DNA of 64,000 nucleotides from Phytoseiulus persimilis (GCA_037576195.1 CM075102.1:29384745-29448744), one strand, 5' to 3'; shown: positions 13,553 to 24,860, counted from the first letter of the stretch. Notes: a model not told the origin generated them from the letters alone. A program made the numbers and translations.

Positions 13553-15330
13553 CTGCCCGACAAAAAAATGTAACAAGGAAGCTGACACCTAGTCTTGGGG
13601 TGAATCGAGGTCGAACATCCCGAGTCCGTCAACCGCTTCCTCGGATTCGCTCTAGATTTTTTGTTATGCCGATTTTTCGGATTTTCATTATTTTTTCCAT
13701 GTTGGATTTCTCATCTCTGCTCCTGCGCGAGCCAGATCTGAGATGATTTGCGAGCAGGTAGAACCCGTTACAGAACTATCTCTGGTGAAAATTTCGTGCT
13801 ATTCGGAGCCACGGTCTCTGAGCTAGAAGAGATCAGAGGTCAAAATGCCTGCGGGGATAAGCGCCCCTTTTTTTTGGTCGGGCCGATTCCCTCCATGTTA
13901 TCCCGGCAGGCCCTTTCGTCGTTGAGCACCGAAAAACTGCCCCTTCTTCGGCGGAGAACGAAAACACTATAGCCCCCACAGCCAACTTCCATTGAGCTCT
14001 TTGACAGGAAATTCAATCGCGAACATTTCGAGACAAAGAGGAGCGTGATACGACGAGACATTCAGTTTTTATGCAGAAAAACGAAAGTCAGTGAAACTCG
14101 TCGGAACCAACAAAACATCTCGCGAGGGACTGGCTCGTGTGGGCCTGGCTCGAGTGGGCCTATCCGAGTCATCCCGTATCAGAGTCCAACAGTAGGCGGC
14201 CATAATGTGCACGTCCCATCTTCCCTGGTACCTCGCTTTCACTGTCGCTGTGTCTTTATGGAACCTTTCTCCTTGTTCATCACTCATAGCAATCAAATTT
14301 TTAGGGGAGCGTCCGAGATGGCTGAGCGCAGATAGTGAGTCTTGATCCCGACACCCTAGGACTCGAAAGCTCACGAGCATGTTCTTAACGAGTTGGACGC
14401 AGTTTCCAGCTCCCGTGTTCCCAGAGGAATTGTGAACGACCGGAACAAATGACCGCCAAGCATTGGCTTCTCGATGGCTCATGGAGTCAATGAAAACAGG
14501 TTCGTCGAGGAGCTTTCGGATTTGATGTCCATCCAAAACCCCCGCCTGAAGCATCACAGGATGCTTACAGCGTGCACTGTGCGCACGATTTAGTTGAAAC
14601 ATGAACCGTGCTTGTCCAATGCTACGACGAACTGTTTCATCGGACCCAATTTGATATGCCGCGGTGGAAGAAAGATTTTTTCCATCGGAACCGAAGCGCC
14701 TCTGAGCATGTTGGGCTGCCCAGGTCTCAGATATCCCCTTGAGAGCCAAACCGTTCGCTTCCAATGTTCGCCATCCGCTCGGCTGTCCCAAAGACAGAAG
14801 AAGCACGGGGTTTCGGTGTAACCGGCTCGTAGCCCTGAAATAATCGAGACCATCCTCTCGCTGTTCCCACACGTGATGCCGTGATTTTAGGTGAAGGAGT
14901 ATTTCCGTTGTTTCCACTTTTTGGCGATAAAAAGCTGAACGTATTTTCGGATCACGCTCAACTTTTTCTCAAGATGTCCGCGAATGAAATTCCCATCAAA
15001 AAGCTCAACTCGGCGGCTGAAGGAGAGGGAACTTTTCGGTGTTCTCCGACAAAAATTGACTTTTGATCTCTTCTAGCTCAGAGACCGTGGCTTCGAATTG
15101 CACAAAATGTTCACCAGGGATAGTTCTGTTATATGTTCACATGCTCCCGATTTTTATGAGCCTGGCTCACTTCAGGGCAGGGATTGAAATTTCCAACTGG
15201 AAAAAAAAATCGAAATAACGGAAAAACTAGAGTGAATTCGAGAAATCGGTTGAGAAATTCGGAATCTTAGACCCCGACTTACCCCAGCCCAGGTGTCAAC
15301 TTCTTCGTTACGCGGAAATATGTCGCCGAA
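13553..15330 (-). mobile_element. Element with long TIRs, inserted in the DDE transposon
   Basis: Bases 13,558-14,100 and 14,905-15,325 are inverted copies of each other. Matching landmarks include GACACCT near the outer ends and an exact shared run of 27 bases (13,813-13,839 against 15,063-15,089) that reads GAGCTAGAAGAGATC at its inner end; GAGCGTGAT is shared near the inner ends. The arms are about 420-540 bp and decayed. A minus-strand frame for a conserved arthropod protein spans the centre. The element sits just after the end of the older transposase coding region, so it arrived later. The superfamily is unknown to me. It is broken, with at least a few breaks. I found no convincing target duplication. 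Confidence 0.6.
14069..14917 (-). pseudogene. Element-encoded conserved protein, function unknown
   Basis: The longest frame here has 282 codons on the minus strand and contains MSDEQGERFH followed by RYQGRWDVHIMAAYCW, with VLDGHQIRKLLDEPVF and AWRSF upstream. An overlapping minus frame at 14,590-14,853 carries CFFCLWDSRADGEHW and FLPPRHIKLGPMKQF. Together these are the block order of a multi-copy arthropod protein that I recognise by pattern (HIKLGLMKQF, then GPQIR, then SDEQGERFHQD, then YQGRW, then DYCW). I know no established function for it. The copy is decayed and unlikely to be expressed as an intact protein. Its position between long inverted arms suggests it is the coding gene of this transposon type, but that is inference. 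Confidence 0.6.
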
Positions 15331-15953
15331 ACGGCACTTTTCAAGCCCGCTTCATAAAATGCGGGAACCAAACAGACTAGCGCATAGGGCATAGGCGGCG
15401 AGCCAGCGCAGGCAGAGAGAAGGAAGGCTTCAAGTAAACAGGGGCACGTGCCTCGAAAGGTCGGGGAGACCCTTAGCTATTGGAATCCGAACCTCAGAAC
15501 CCGAGCGCGGACCCTCTTCTGCACGGAGCAGTCCCACATGTTGGCGGCAGCCGTACTTGAAATAACGTTATCGACTCCCGCGATAGACACGCGCTGTATT
15601 CCTTAATATTTTCACAGAATCGAGTTGTAGGGATGAGTTCGTGGGGATTCAGAAAATGAGAGCCCTCTGTGTCGGTCTTTGAAGCTTGCATCGGATTCTT
15701 CATCAGCATCAGCAGGGAAACGACAGCTCCCACGAAACCATGACGCCCTTTTGATCAGATTTATTATCTCTCCTGTGAAGTCCGCCGCCGTGGAAACTTT
15801 GAATCCAAGCGCCGCGTCGTTCTCGCGACTCCGCTGCATGTTCGAGATCGCTCCCTGTGTCGGCGCGCTTTTCTAGCCTCAAGTCGCCCAAAACAGAGCT
15901 GCGGTAGCCAAACAGACTGCAACTCCATAAAGCTACTTCTGCTCCACCACACA

Positions 15954-16342
15954 TCATCCGCCCCTTGTTTCAGGCTGTAACCAGGTGAATACTGAATCGG
16001 TACTCTTTTCTTTCCAAATGACATCTCTCGACGTGAAGCATACGGCCTGGAATGTCTCGATTATCTTACTCGCGATTCTCACCCCATTCGAGATCGAAAA
16101 AGCATGAGAAAGTAGCTTCAGAAAGGGTCAAAGAGTGGTGATGATGATTCTACGAATTTCATCTTCATTTTCTGAGGCTCCAGGGCCGTATTGGGAAAAG
16201 TCCCGCCACGCCGCTGTCTGACCCCGACGCACCATACATGCCCATCCATGTATCATAAAAATCGGCGTGGTACAGTTAGTGCACACTCCTTCTGAGCGTA
16301 ACGGAGCCAGCGTTCGCGCCGAATCGTGGAGCGTTTCAAGTC
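15954..16342 (-). repeat. Right inverted flank of the 12-16 kb element
   Basis: This is the inverted partner of 12,147-12,545. The shared order includes ACCTGGTTACAG, the AATCATCATCA tract, ATGGGCATGTA and GGAGTGTGCAC, read on the minus strand. Confidence 0.6.
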
Positions 16343-19300
16343 AAACGGGAACAAACAACCTCTTCGTTCGGACAGGGAATGTCCCCGCCGGAGGGGTGTC
16401 ACTACTGCGCACAGTGATTGGCGTAGCCTGTGGTTAGCGAAGTAGAGCGGCATCCACGATCGCCCAGTCTCGTCCGGAGGAACTCGGATTCCTTTTCACG
16501 TCCAACCGGATTCCTGTTAGCGGCTGATCTAGTTTCCACCATATGTTGATGGAATGGCGCCTGGAGTGTCGCAGGAGTGATGATGTTGTGCAATATGAGC
16601 TGTCTGCCCCAGTTTTTGCTCGGAATGTCCATCAGCTGCCATATTGCTTCGTTCATCGAAACCCGGGCGCTAGTCGGGTTGTCGTTGTGCCCAGCATTGA
16701 TTCGTCCCATTCCAAGGAAGTGTGGCGAAAACATTCCCAGTTTTCTCGCAGCACAAAACCGGATAGATCAAAGGGCTCATGAACGGCAGATCATGCTCGG
16801 TCCAACAGAAGGAGGGAAGGGAATTGGTGTGATGCGAATCGGAATGGCAGATATCAACCGATACCAGCCGAGCTGGCTGACACACAACGACCCGAAATTG
16901 TTACCCTCGTTGCATGGCTCCGACCGTTGCTTGCGGAATGCTACAATAACAACGTTGTCCCGCTTGACACCGTCTCTTCCTTGTGTCCGTCCGTATCAAT
17001 CTCAGCAAACTTCCTTCTCACTCCCGACGCGTATCGTGCTGTGAGTTCCTCCGCTATGCGAGGCCGATGTTCGGAGTATGACAGTCTCGAACCCCTCCCT
17101 ACGCTCCAGACGATCTCCAGGACGTTTAGGCTTCTCGGCTCAGTTACAACCCGTGAAAAACCCCTCAAGATGATTGAATGCGACGTTGGCATCGGTCAGG
17201 AGAGGCTTGCCTTTCCGTCTCGTAATATTGCATCTTCCGCTCCTCAACTGTTCCAGTCTCATGTTTCAACCGTTTTTCAAGAGCACTGAAAAGGGACCGG
17301 CCGTGCGGACAGGATCCAAGATGTTCAAGGAGTTGAGCCGGATTTAGATCATCAAACTGAGCTTGAAGACAGAACAGCAAGGCGATCGACTTCGAATTCT
17401 CTCAATTAAAACGGAATCATCGAAAAAATAAAGTGGGAGGGAATCGCACACAGCGTGGTGTGCAAGTGCTATCATATCCGGTCAAAACCTCGGGAGAGCG
17501 GCCTCTGCACAGGAGAGGAAATCGCTTGTAGGAGATTCTCCAAAAAGTCTCCTATGGAGGATTCGACCGCATGTATTCTGATTTCCTCCCAGTGTAATGC
17601 CAGGGTATCCGAGTTAATCTGACTTTCACTTCTAAAGTTGGCTCTTACGCTGGCAAGCCCAGAACCTCGGGGACTTGAGACTCCTACTTTGTCATCGAAA
17701 AAACAGAGCGATTAATCTTCCACAGGGAGGACCGGAGCCGTGAGGGATGCAACTCACCGGAGAAGAAGTCAAGCGAAGGAGCCTTTTCGGGATCTGCGCC
17801 GACTCAAAAGCTGTCTCATCCCAAGTTTATCACGAAGACTTCCGACTCACAAGGATTACGCGCGTCAATCGAGCTCGAAAGAATGCGCCAAAAGCTCTTC
17901 ACTGCTACTTTTCAGCTCGAGTCACGGAGGGAGCCACTGTGCTCACTGTCTAACTCGTTACCGATTCCAGCTCTCTGAAACCTTCAAGGGGGTGTGACGA
18001 CAATTTCGGTCTTATATTTCGGGCACCAACTTCACTCTATGAACAGCCAGAGATTGGATAACGTAACCTTTGGTGGAGGAAGGCTCAGGTTATTCATTGA
18101 AAAAATAGACCGGCTCGACTTCATTGTACTCCTTGCCAGCACGGGCTTGAGTCTTAATTTTTCCTTATATGACGAAGAGATCTTTCGAATGAACTAAAAT
18201 GGAGAAGTTTCAATCACAGCGAGAATTTCTAAATGCGAATTTACGCCCCTTCCCCGCTCTCTTTTTTTTGGGGTCCGAGAAGATGAATGCGTCGAATGCG
18301 CACTGATTGAATTCTTGGATGACCTCGAATACGAAGAAAAAAGGCGAACTCTCCTATGGACTCCTCGAAGTTAAACTCATCCGTGATAGACATCCTGATA
18401 GATGCTACAGCGAGGTTTGTCATGATCCTTGGCTCGATCTCTGATCCGAGGCAGAAACTGAATGAACTGGACGTTGCCATTCGATCAGGAACGAGGACGA
18501 AAAATAGTTAAAATAGATGATGGCTCGTAAGCGGGGTAAAAATCAGATGCGACAATCGGACTTCGCCCCTACTCTGGCGATTCCGGAGAAAAACCCACCT
18601 GGAAGAGCTCAAGTTTCACAATGTGACGGACGTTCTGATGCCCGGGCCGAAGCGCCTTTCTCACGAGCGCGTGATAGCTTGGAGCTATGGTGCATCGGGA
18701 ATCTTGCCAGTTTTGTCTATCATACTTCATCTGAGAGGCTCGGTCGGCTTTCAATTTCATGAGATCCTCTTCCGAGGCGACGTAAACGGAGAACTTCAAG
18801 ATATTGCACGGGAATAGGTTTGGATAGAGGTTTTTTCACGAGTTCTCCACCTTCCTGGACCACTCAATCAAAATCGCTCCGTCAAATCGAAGCAAGACAC
18901 TCACCGATTTCGACTGCAATCATTGTCCGCGTTTGTTCCTCAGGACGTCTCACTCAGTAGCACCACGGAGCGACTTCGAGCTCGCACCATCGTTCTCGGC
19001 GTGCAAGAAACGGGAAGCGCTATCCTCAAGCATTATCGGCAGTGGTACGGGCGATGGGGTAGCTCTTGCTTGTGTAGGTAACATGAGTTCTCCGTGGGTA
19101 AGGATTGTTGACGCCCTACACAGCTTCAGTACGAGCGTTGAAACGTCGTACAGCTCGTTTAGTCGGAGTGCGTTCCTTGGCCCGCTCCTGCCTAATTTCC
19201 TAACCATTCTACAATAAAGATGTGTGTCCTGAGAGAGCCGGTCATTCCGCACTCGCACTCCGTCAACAGGCCGAAGACATTAAGGAATAAATATGTGTAC

Positions 19301-20677
19301 TCTCAGAATCTTCGCCTGGGATTCCGACCGTGGAGATCAGCTAGTTCCGAGGCAAACTAATATTTCGGATGGAGCTTCCACAGCTGCTCTAGAGAGATGC
19401 TGCCGGGTGACGGGGTCTTCCAATAGGGACGTTCGTTGGAAGAAAACTCTCTCTGATTCTTCGCTAAGTCTGGTATGTTTTCCTGCAAAACGCAATGGTC
19501 CAAGAAGACGGGTGACTAGCTTTTTTGGTGAGGGTGCTCTATACCTGTCCCCGCTCGACGGATCCGAGCGAACCATGATCCTCGCGTGTCTCACGCTCCC
19601 GAAGGATTTCGTCTCTCTCTGGTGGCTGCAGATCGATTGCTTCAGCACATGCGTTCCTGGAAGCTCTCATCGCGATCACATCCAAGGGGGAGCTCGATGA
19701 TGCCACAATGGCCGTCGAGGATTGTTGTTTGTATCGTAGTTGCGATCGTGTCGAGGCTTTCGCGATCTCAGTTCTTCGGTTGGGAACATGCAAGCACCCA
19801 GATTCGGGCATATCTTCATCAAACCCGTCGAATACTGGGTGTGCATTGACTGGTGATTTGTGTTTGGCTGAAGCTTCTGGTCGCACATCTGTCGATAGAA
19901 CAAGCTCTCAAACAACCCATGGGGAGCAAAGCCCTTGAGTTGAGATGCTTTCCCGGAACCAATCGGTCACATGTTGCTTGAGCGAATTCAGGATCTCCGT
20001 CCGGCGCTTTGTTCAGATCTCAGTCGGATGTCTCACAACTCTCTAGCAGTATTTTCTCGTGAGACGGGTTCCCCTAGCACAATGAAAGGTGGCTCCGTTT
20101 CATCGCGGGTTGCTGTGATCGCTCTCGTTTCTCATGGTCGGCTCGCGAGACTCCCGTTCTGGAGCCGTTCTGTATCGCAGTGAGGCTCTCATCCGCAGAA
20201 AACTGCGGAGGTTTTGGACCAAGGAACGCCCGACAAGATTCACTCACAACCTCGAAACTTCCAGGGAAATTTCTCGAGGAGTTCTCCCGTAAGGGGACGC
20301 GTTTGAGACATCTAATAACCAGGAGAGAATCTGGCCAGACACATGTGAAAATACTTCCTCACCTGTACGCTCATAAAAAATCATGAAGGTGTTCCGGATT
20401 TTAACGGAGGACTCCGCGGACGTTTTGGCCTCTCTGCCCAGTTCGAGGAGCGAAAAAACTCGGAAGGACCATATCGGACGACAATGCACGGTCATGCAGG
20501 TCCACACTGGCACTATATGAGGTGGGACTTCCATCGAGATCCGACTGGTTCTTCATCGCTCATTTTCAATCTCGATTACCCAGACCAGCACCAATCAGAG
20601 ACTCTCGTTCTCAAATATTGCATTCATCATGTTGATGACATTGTCCCCGCAGAAATATTCTCAGCTCCGTAAAAGTA
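16343..20677. other. Unassigned DNA, no supported gene
   Basis: Only short frames are present. A minus frame near 16,402-16,734 has a faint NDNPTS motif that recalls the C-terminal part of P/THAP9-like transposases, but the rest does not align and I do not call it. I recognise nothing else. Confidence 0.45.
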
Positions 20678-20740
20678 GGGTGAAAGTACCAGTTACAGCC
20701 CCCTTGCCAGTTTTGGGCCACCTACCAGTGGTGGGCCTGA
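20676..20740 (+). repeat. Left TIR and subterminal repeats of the Tigger element
   Basis: The sequence is TA, then the 15-bp TIR, then repeated CAG-GGCC-type motifs up to about 20,740. These face the similar motifs at 22,380-22,446. Such arrays are typical places for transposase binding; that role is inferred. Confidence 0.7.
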
Positions 20741-20865
20741 AGGGCAGTGAACCTCCACAAGGGGACCGTGGCTTATCTGGGAACGATATGAAGCCCTTTT
20801 CCCCCTCGGGAATCAGAGGTGTCAGTGAAAGCTTGATCTTGACCCCGGAGCGAGAAGGCAGACTG

Positions 20866-21957
20866 AAAATGCCAATCTTGAGAGCGCCATCGCTGAAGTC
20901 AACAAAGGTATGAGTCAGAGAGAAATAGCCCGTCGATTCAACGTCCCAAGGTCTACTATCATCAGGAAACTCCAGGACAATGACCTGGAAAAATGGCGGG
21001 GAACGGATTCTTGGGCAATCAGAAGCAGATATCGTGTCCCGGATAAATGAGACGGCGCATATGGGTTCTTCCGTGACCCGTCAAACTCTCCCAAAAGTGG
21101 CGGAGAAAAACGGTAATCATCGAGCGGACGACATCACCTCAAAAAAAAGAAGGTTAGACCCTCCCTGCGGCGCCACGAAGACATCGTGTTGCGGGCCCCG
21201 GGAGATTTGTCTAACGGGCAAGCTTCCGCGACTGAGATACGCGATCATTTCAGGAGAGTGGAGTGCCGTCGGGCGGTAGAGGACTAGTTGGATATTCTGA
21301 ATCAGCCAAGTTGGATTTCAAACACCGACGAAACAGGCATGTCGCTCAATCCCTCAGGGAGCAAAGTTTTGGCTAAGAGAGGGGCTCGGAGCGGCCACTC
21401 TCGCGGCGCATCAAACAAGGGAAATGTCACTCTTCTTGTCATCGGGTCCTTATCTGGCGTCGAAGCGCCCACCGCGGTCCTGCTGGCACGCAAGCATTCA
21501 CCTCCCGCCCCCACGGATTTGATCCGGGAAGGGTTCCGCCTTCTGAGATCTGAAAACGGATGGATGACCGGGGCAACATTCCACCAATACCTCGAAACTG
21601 TCTCGACGCCGTTTAGGGTTTCACGGCGCTGAATTGCTGAACAGCGGAATCGCTGTTCCTGGATAACCACCGCTCACATCTCACCATGGATGTGCTCGCA
21701 TACTGTCAGGCCAACGAAATTATACTGGTGCCCATCTTGCTCAATGCGACCCACGTCCCACAACCACTCGACGTCGCATTCCTCAAGCAACTCGAAAACT
21801 ATGTGGTATCACAGGGCTACGAGTTGGCTGATTCAATACGGAGATCAGCCTATGAGAAAGAGGAATTGATATCGCTTTTCCAAGATACCTTCAGTAATTG
21901 CGACAGAACTTGTTTGACAGCCGGCTTCCGCGCCAACTTTTCTTACTTATCCTGATT
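20866..21957 (+). pseudogene. pogo/Tigger-like transposase, decayed
   Basis: The N-terminal part near 20,866-21,000 reads as a psq/CENP-B-type DNA-binding helix (ESAIAEVNKGMSQREIARRF, then NVPRSTIIRKL). The catalytic core follows: NTDETGMSL with the first Asp at about 21,327, FLDNHRSHL with the second Asp at 21,662-21,664, and THVPQPLDVAF with the third Asp at 21,770-21,772. This gives a DD36D-like spacing near that of pogo enzymes. The parts lie in different frames with stops between the HTH and the core and another frame change before the second Asp, so the gene is dead. Its product would have cut and pasted the surrounding element. No host domestication is suggested. Confidence 0.8.
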
Positions 21958-22029
21958 ACTTTCCAACTCTGGAGGGGTGATTCTGGGACCAATCTGGCCA
22001 TTACTTTTGAACTCTAGAGGGGTGGTTCC
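21954..22029 (-). repeat. About 1.7 copies of the 45-bp minisatellite unit
   Basis: Read on the plus strand, CCAACTCTGGAGGGGTGATT is followed by a diverged second copy with AACTCTAGAGGGGTGGTT, 45 bp further on. This is the reverse complement of the unit repeated about 83 times at 25,574-29,360. It lies between the end of the transposase core and the right TIR of the Tigger-like element. Confidence 0.85.
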
Positions 22030-22379
22030 AACATATGTTCCACGATCCACGATATCCAGCAGGCTGTGGAGAAGATTCCCAGTCCGGTTGCGACACGAAG
22101 TCTACTGCATTTCTGCGGACAGCAAAGAACCTCCAAGAGTTTATCGAAGTGGAGTTTCTTCCGGAGTCCGCATTAGTGTTCTCAGATCAGCATACGATTT
22201 TGGCAGACATGGTAGGGGTGAAATCGAAATCGAGTGCGTTACTCTGATTTGGAGAGATGGGAGGGAGGAAATCATTAGATCGTTCCTCGATTCACCTCGT
22301 CACTAAGGAGAGGCGCTTCCTACCCACGGAAAGCCTTCGGTTGGAGCAGTACTTCGATACTCGGGGATGACCCATTACT

Positions 22380-22448
22380 GGTTGGTGGCTCATTGCTGGT
22401 AGGTGGCCCTTAGCTGGTAAGCGGCCTATACCTGGTACTTTCACCCTA
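22380..22448 (-). repeat. Right TIR and subterminal repeats of the Tigger element
   Basis: Three or four tandem motifs of the form CTGGT(A/T)GGTGGC lead into the terminal CTGGTACTTTCACCC and then TA. They mirror the left end. Confidence 0.75.
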
Positions 22449-23890
22449 TTCCGGCCAAATCAGACTCGTCCATTCATTCCCATCTCGCTCCGTCTTATTC
22501 AGTCGAGTCGTTGGACGAAGTTGACAACGTTTCACTGAGTTTCATCGAGAACATGCGCGTTATAGTCCGTCTATGGATGAGGTCTTGGCACGTGGATCGA
22601 AAGACTCACATAGTCTATGTCGCATTCGCCCCTCGGAACAGCAGAATCGGAGGAATCCGGTGACACAGCTACGAGTGCCTACAGGAATTGAGATCAGTGT
22701 GATGCTGCTCCCTCGTCGCAACGGCCCGAGTTCTACCGGGAGGTTCGCAAGGCACCCGGAGTCGGAGGAGGTGACATAGGGAAGTCTGGAGCAGATATGT
22801 GGCCGCTCCCAGTCTCCCCGTATGAACATCTGGTCAGTCCTATGAATGACGTGCCGAGGTAACTCTCTAATGAAACTCATCGAAACGCTATCATCGACAC
22901 ACAACAACCCGGGTGAATGAGATAGAGCGAGACGAATTTGATAGATGACTCTTATTCTGTCTGGAATATCCGGAAAACAGACAATTCGGAATTTTTCTGG
23001 AGGAAACGGTGTCCCAGGCAGAATGGTAGGAAGGTTCGGTGGAGAAAAGTCTCTGAACGGGGTCATACAGCGGAACAATGAACCATTATGAAACCTCTCG
23101 ATTCCGATGAAAGTCAGTCGTCGAATATCATTTATTTGGGGCCACATCTTGACTCGATAAGGAGCGTCGATCCGATGCGGGAGAGGAAATCTCTGAGAGG
23201 CGAAGGTCAACTTGGATAGCGAAATCGTGATCGAATCCTCCACACCTCCATCTCGGATTTTCCAATGCTTTGGATGATCGCGGAACATGATGGACGACCC
23301 TGTCTATGAAAACAGCTCAAGTGTTGCCCTTGAGGTGGTGGTCGGTGATCACTATGCATCTCGGAACTTTCAGGGATCTTGGGAGTCGACAGCCTGATTT
23401 CCGACTCCAGGGAGCCTCATTAGAACCAACGCATTCCTCCGATGCCATTCGAACAGGCCCCGTGACTAGTCACCCTCTTACAGCGGGATAATGCCGCGTG
23501 ATCATCGGTAAAAACGGAAAGTCGGACTCTTCCCTTCGATCGCATTGAACTCACTGAGGGTGGTCAACAAGGGTCGGAAATTCACTTACCCTTCCTTCTT
23601 GTGCTCATTGATCGGTGAAAAATCCTCGCCATTTCGTCAGCTAATCCGCGGAATCCTTTCCCCCTTCGATGAAACCCAAACGAAATCTTATGAAATATCC
23701 AGCGACGACTACACCCATCCTTGACTCGAGACGTTTCTTGGACAGTTTTCGGGGGAAATTCGAAAGCAATGAGGCATCTTCCGAACCTTCCTGGGAAAAT
23801 TCATGACGCAAACAGATAGGCGAAGTATGCGCCTTCCTCCCAGCTATTGATCGCAGAGAAGAAATCCAGAATCGAACCATTTTGTAACGT
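22449..23890. other. Unassigned DNA between two transposons
   Basis: This segment contains one long minus-strand open frame (listed separately) and no recognised domain. Its right edge abuts the GTAAT target duplication of the copia element. Confidence 0.5.
22560..23288 (-). CDS. Unrecognised 242-codon ORF
   Basis: This minus-strand frame runs from ATG to stop without interruption for 242 codons. It has a mixed composition with many Ile, Arg, Pro and Ser residues, a single short Cys-Arg-rich tail, no signal peptide and no membrane segment. I recognise no family. It lies between two mobile elements and could be a piece of an older one, a host exon, or chance. No function is proposed. Confidence 0.2.
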   Translation of the reverse strand: MFRDHPKHWKIRDGGVEDSITISLSKLTFASQRFPLPHRIDAPYRVKMWPQINDIRRLTFIGIERFHNGSLFRCMTPFRDFSPPNLPTILPGTPFPPEKFRIVCFPDIPDRIRVIYQIRLALSHSPGLLCVDDSVSMSFIRELPRHVIHRTDQMFIRGDWERPHICSRLPYVTSSDSGCLANLPVELGPLRRGSSITLISIPVGTRSCVTGFLRFCCSEGRMRHRLCESFDPRAKTSSIDGL

Positions 23891-23895
23891 GTAAT

Positions 23896-24017
23896 TGTTA
23901 ATTTACTGCAGCGATGAACAACGCCAGTGATACAGATATACAACGAAGTGAAGTTTATTTCCAAAACGAAAATCCTTTTATAGCACTCTGGACCGTGAGC
24001 ATGCGCAAAACCCAACA
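23896..24017 (-). repeat. 3' LTR of the copia element
   Basis: This is the left copy on the plus strand. Read on the minus strand it starts TGTTGGGTTTTGCGCATGC, has a TATA box (CTATAAAAGG, plus-strand 23,974-23,983), then AATAAA, and ends AACA, the usual order of promoter and poly(A) signals. A short purine tract (AAGGGAA) just upstream is the likely polypurine primer site. Confidence 0.93.
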
Positions 24018-24860
24018 CATTCCCTTGCGCATGACCACTTGGCCTCCGTTATCGTATTCCTAGCTTGGTTTGGCATTCTTAGAAATCGTCTACCCCCAAG
24101 CTTCTTGTCATCACGTGGGCGGTCAATCCGAGCTTGTCTCGATGTTTCTTGAACTTGTCGCCTGTCAAGCTCTTTGTCATTATGTCGGCAGCCATGTCGG
24201 ATGTGGGTACGAACTGGGATGTTCACCAAACCTTCTCTCACCATGTTCCTCACGATATTATGTCGTGAATCGATATGTTTCGGTCTCTGGTGTTGTATTC
24301 CGTTGGCCGTCAGCTGCATTGCGCCCTGATTATCGCATGAAAGCGACACCGATCGCCAGATTGAGGCCCCCGGAAGCTCCGCGAAGTTCAGAAGCCATTT
24401 TATTTCCTGGCATGCCGCGGAGACACTCATGTACTCTGCCTCACTCGTGGATAATGCAACAGTTGGTTGCTTTTTGCTCGTCCACGGAACGCACGCACCC
24501 GCGAGAATGAAAACATATCCATTGGTAGACTTTCGACTTTCCAGACAACCTCCCCAGTCCGCGTCGCAAACAGCTTCGATCGGCTTCTTGAGGTTCCCAT
24601 CGAACTTCAGTTGGAGGTCGATGGTACCCTTCAGGTATCTCAGGATCCTTTTCACTGCCTTCCAGTGTGCCAGAGACGGGTCCGAGCAAAGTTGGCTCAC
24701 TACCCCGACAGCGTGGCAGATGTCCGGCCTCGTCGTTTGAGACGAGTGGATCAGGCATCCAACGGCCTCTCGGTATGGTGCGTCGGCAGCCTCTTCGCTT
24801 TTCAGCCCGTTTCGTCAACCTTGCGCTCGTTTCCGCGGGCGTAGGCACTGCTTAACAATC
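24018..24860 (-). other. RNase H part of the copia element
   Basis: On the minus strand this contains the copia-type C-terminal blocks, including CDADWGGC and STSEAEYMS, with KRILRYLKGT upstream. These place it as the 3' end of pol. It is part of a fossil element and is not a host gene. Confidence 0.85.

Larger units (their letters stand above)
12147..16342 (+). mobile_element. Old DDE DNA transposon, inverted flanks, nested insertion
   Basis: Two stretches match each other in opposite orientation: 12,147-12,545 and 15,954-16,342, roughly 70-75% alike by eye with small gaps. Strong blocks are GGAGTGTGCAC with the following ACCACGCCGA, and CTGGTTACAG with the following AACAAGG. Between them, on the plus strand, lies a decayed DDE transposase (12,458-13,540), followed by a second inserted element (13,553-15,330). 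The flanks may be long terminal inverted repeats of one transposon. The right flank may instead be a truncated copy of the same family lying in reverse, because the match stops near the start of the coding part. Decay between the flanks suggests an old insertion. I found no clear target duplication. Confidence 0.6.
20678..22446 (+). mobile_element. pogo/Tigger-like DNA transposon
   Basis: The ends carry the exact inverted repeat GGGTGAAAGTACCAG (20,678-20,692) and its complement (22,432-22,446), each flanked by TA, the target duplication of the Tc1/mariner/pogo superfamily. Inside, on the plus strand, is a decayed transposase with a psq-type helix-turn-helix and a DDD catalytic core. Both subterminal regions hold several copies of a motif like TACCAG followed by GGCC, spaced about 17-19 bp. 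The segment 21,954-22,029 contains about 1.7 copies of the 45-bp unit that forms the large minisatellite at 25.6-29.4 kb. At 1.77 kb the element is slightly short for an autonomous pogo element. Confidence 0.88.

Noticed and set aside
16402-16734. Minus-strand frame with NDNPTS, reminiscent of P/THAP9 transposases
   Set aside because: Only a few residues fit. The flanking residues and neighbouring frames do not show the rest of the family, and no matching termini are visible.
23978-24700. A stand-alone host gene on the minus strand
   Set aside because: The residues are the RNase H end of copia pol and run into the 3' LTR, so it belongs to the retrotransposon.
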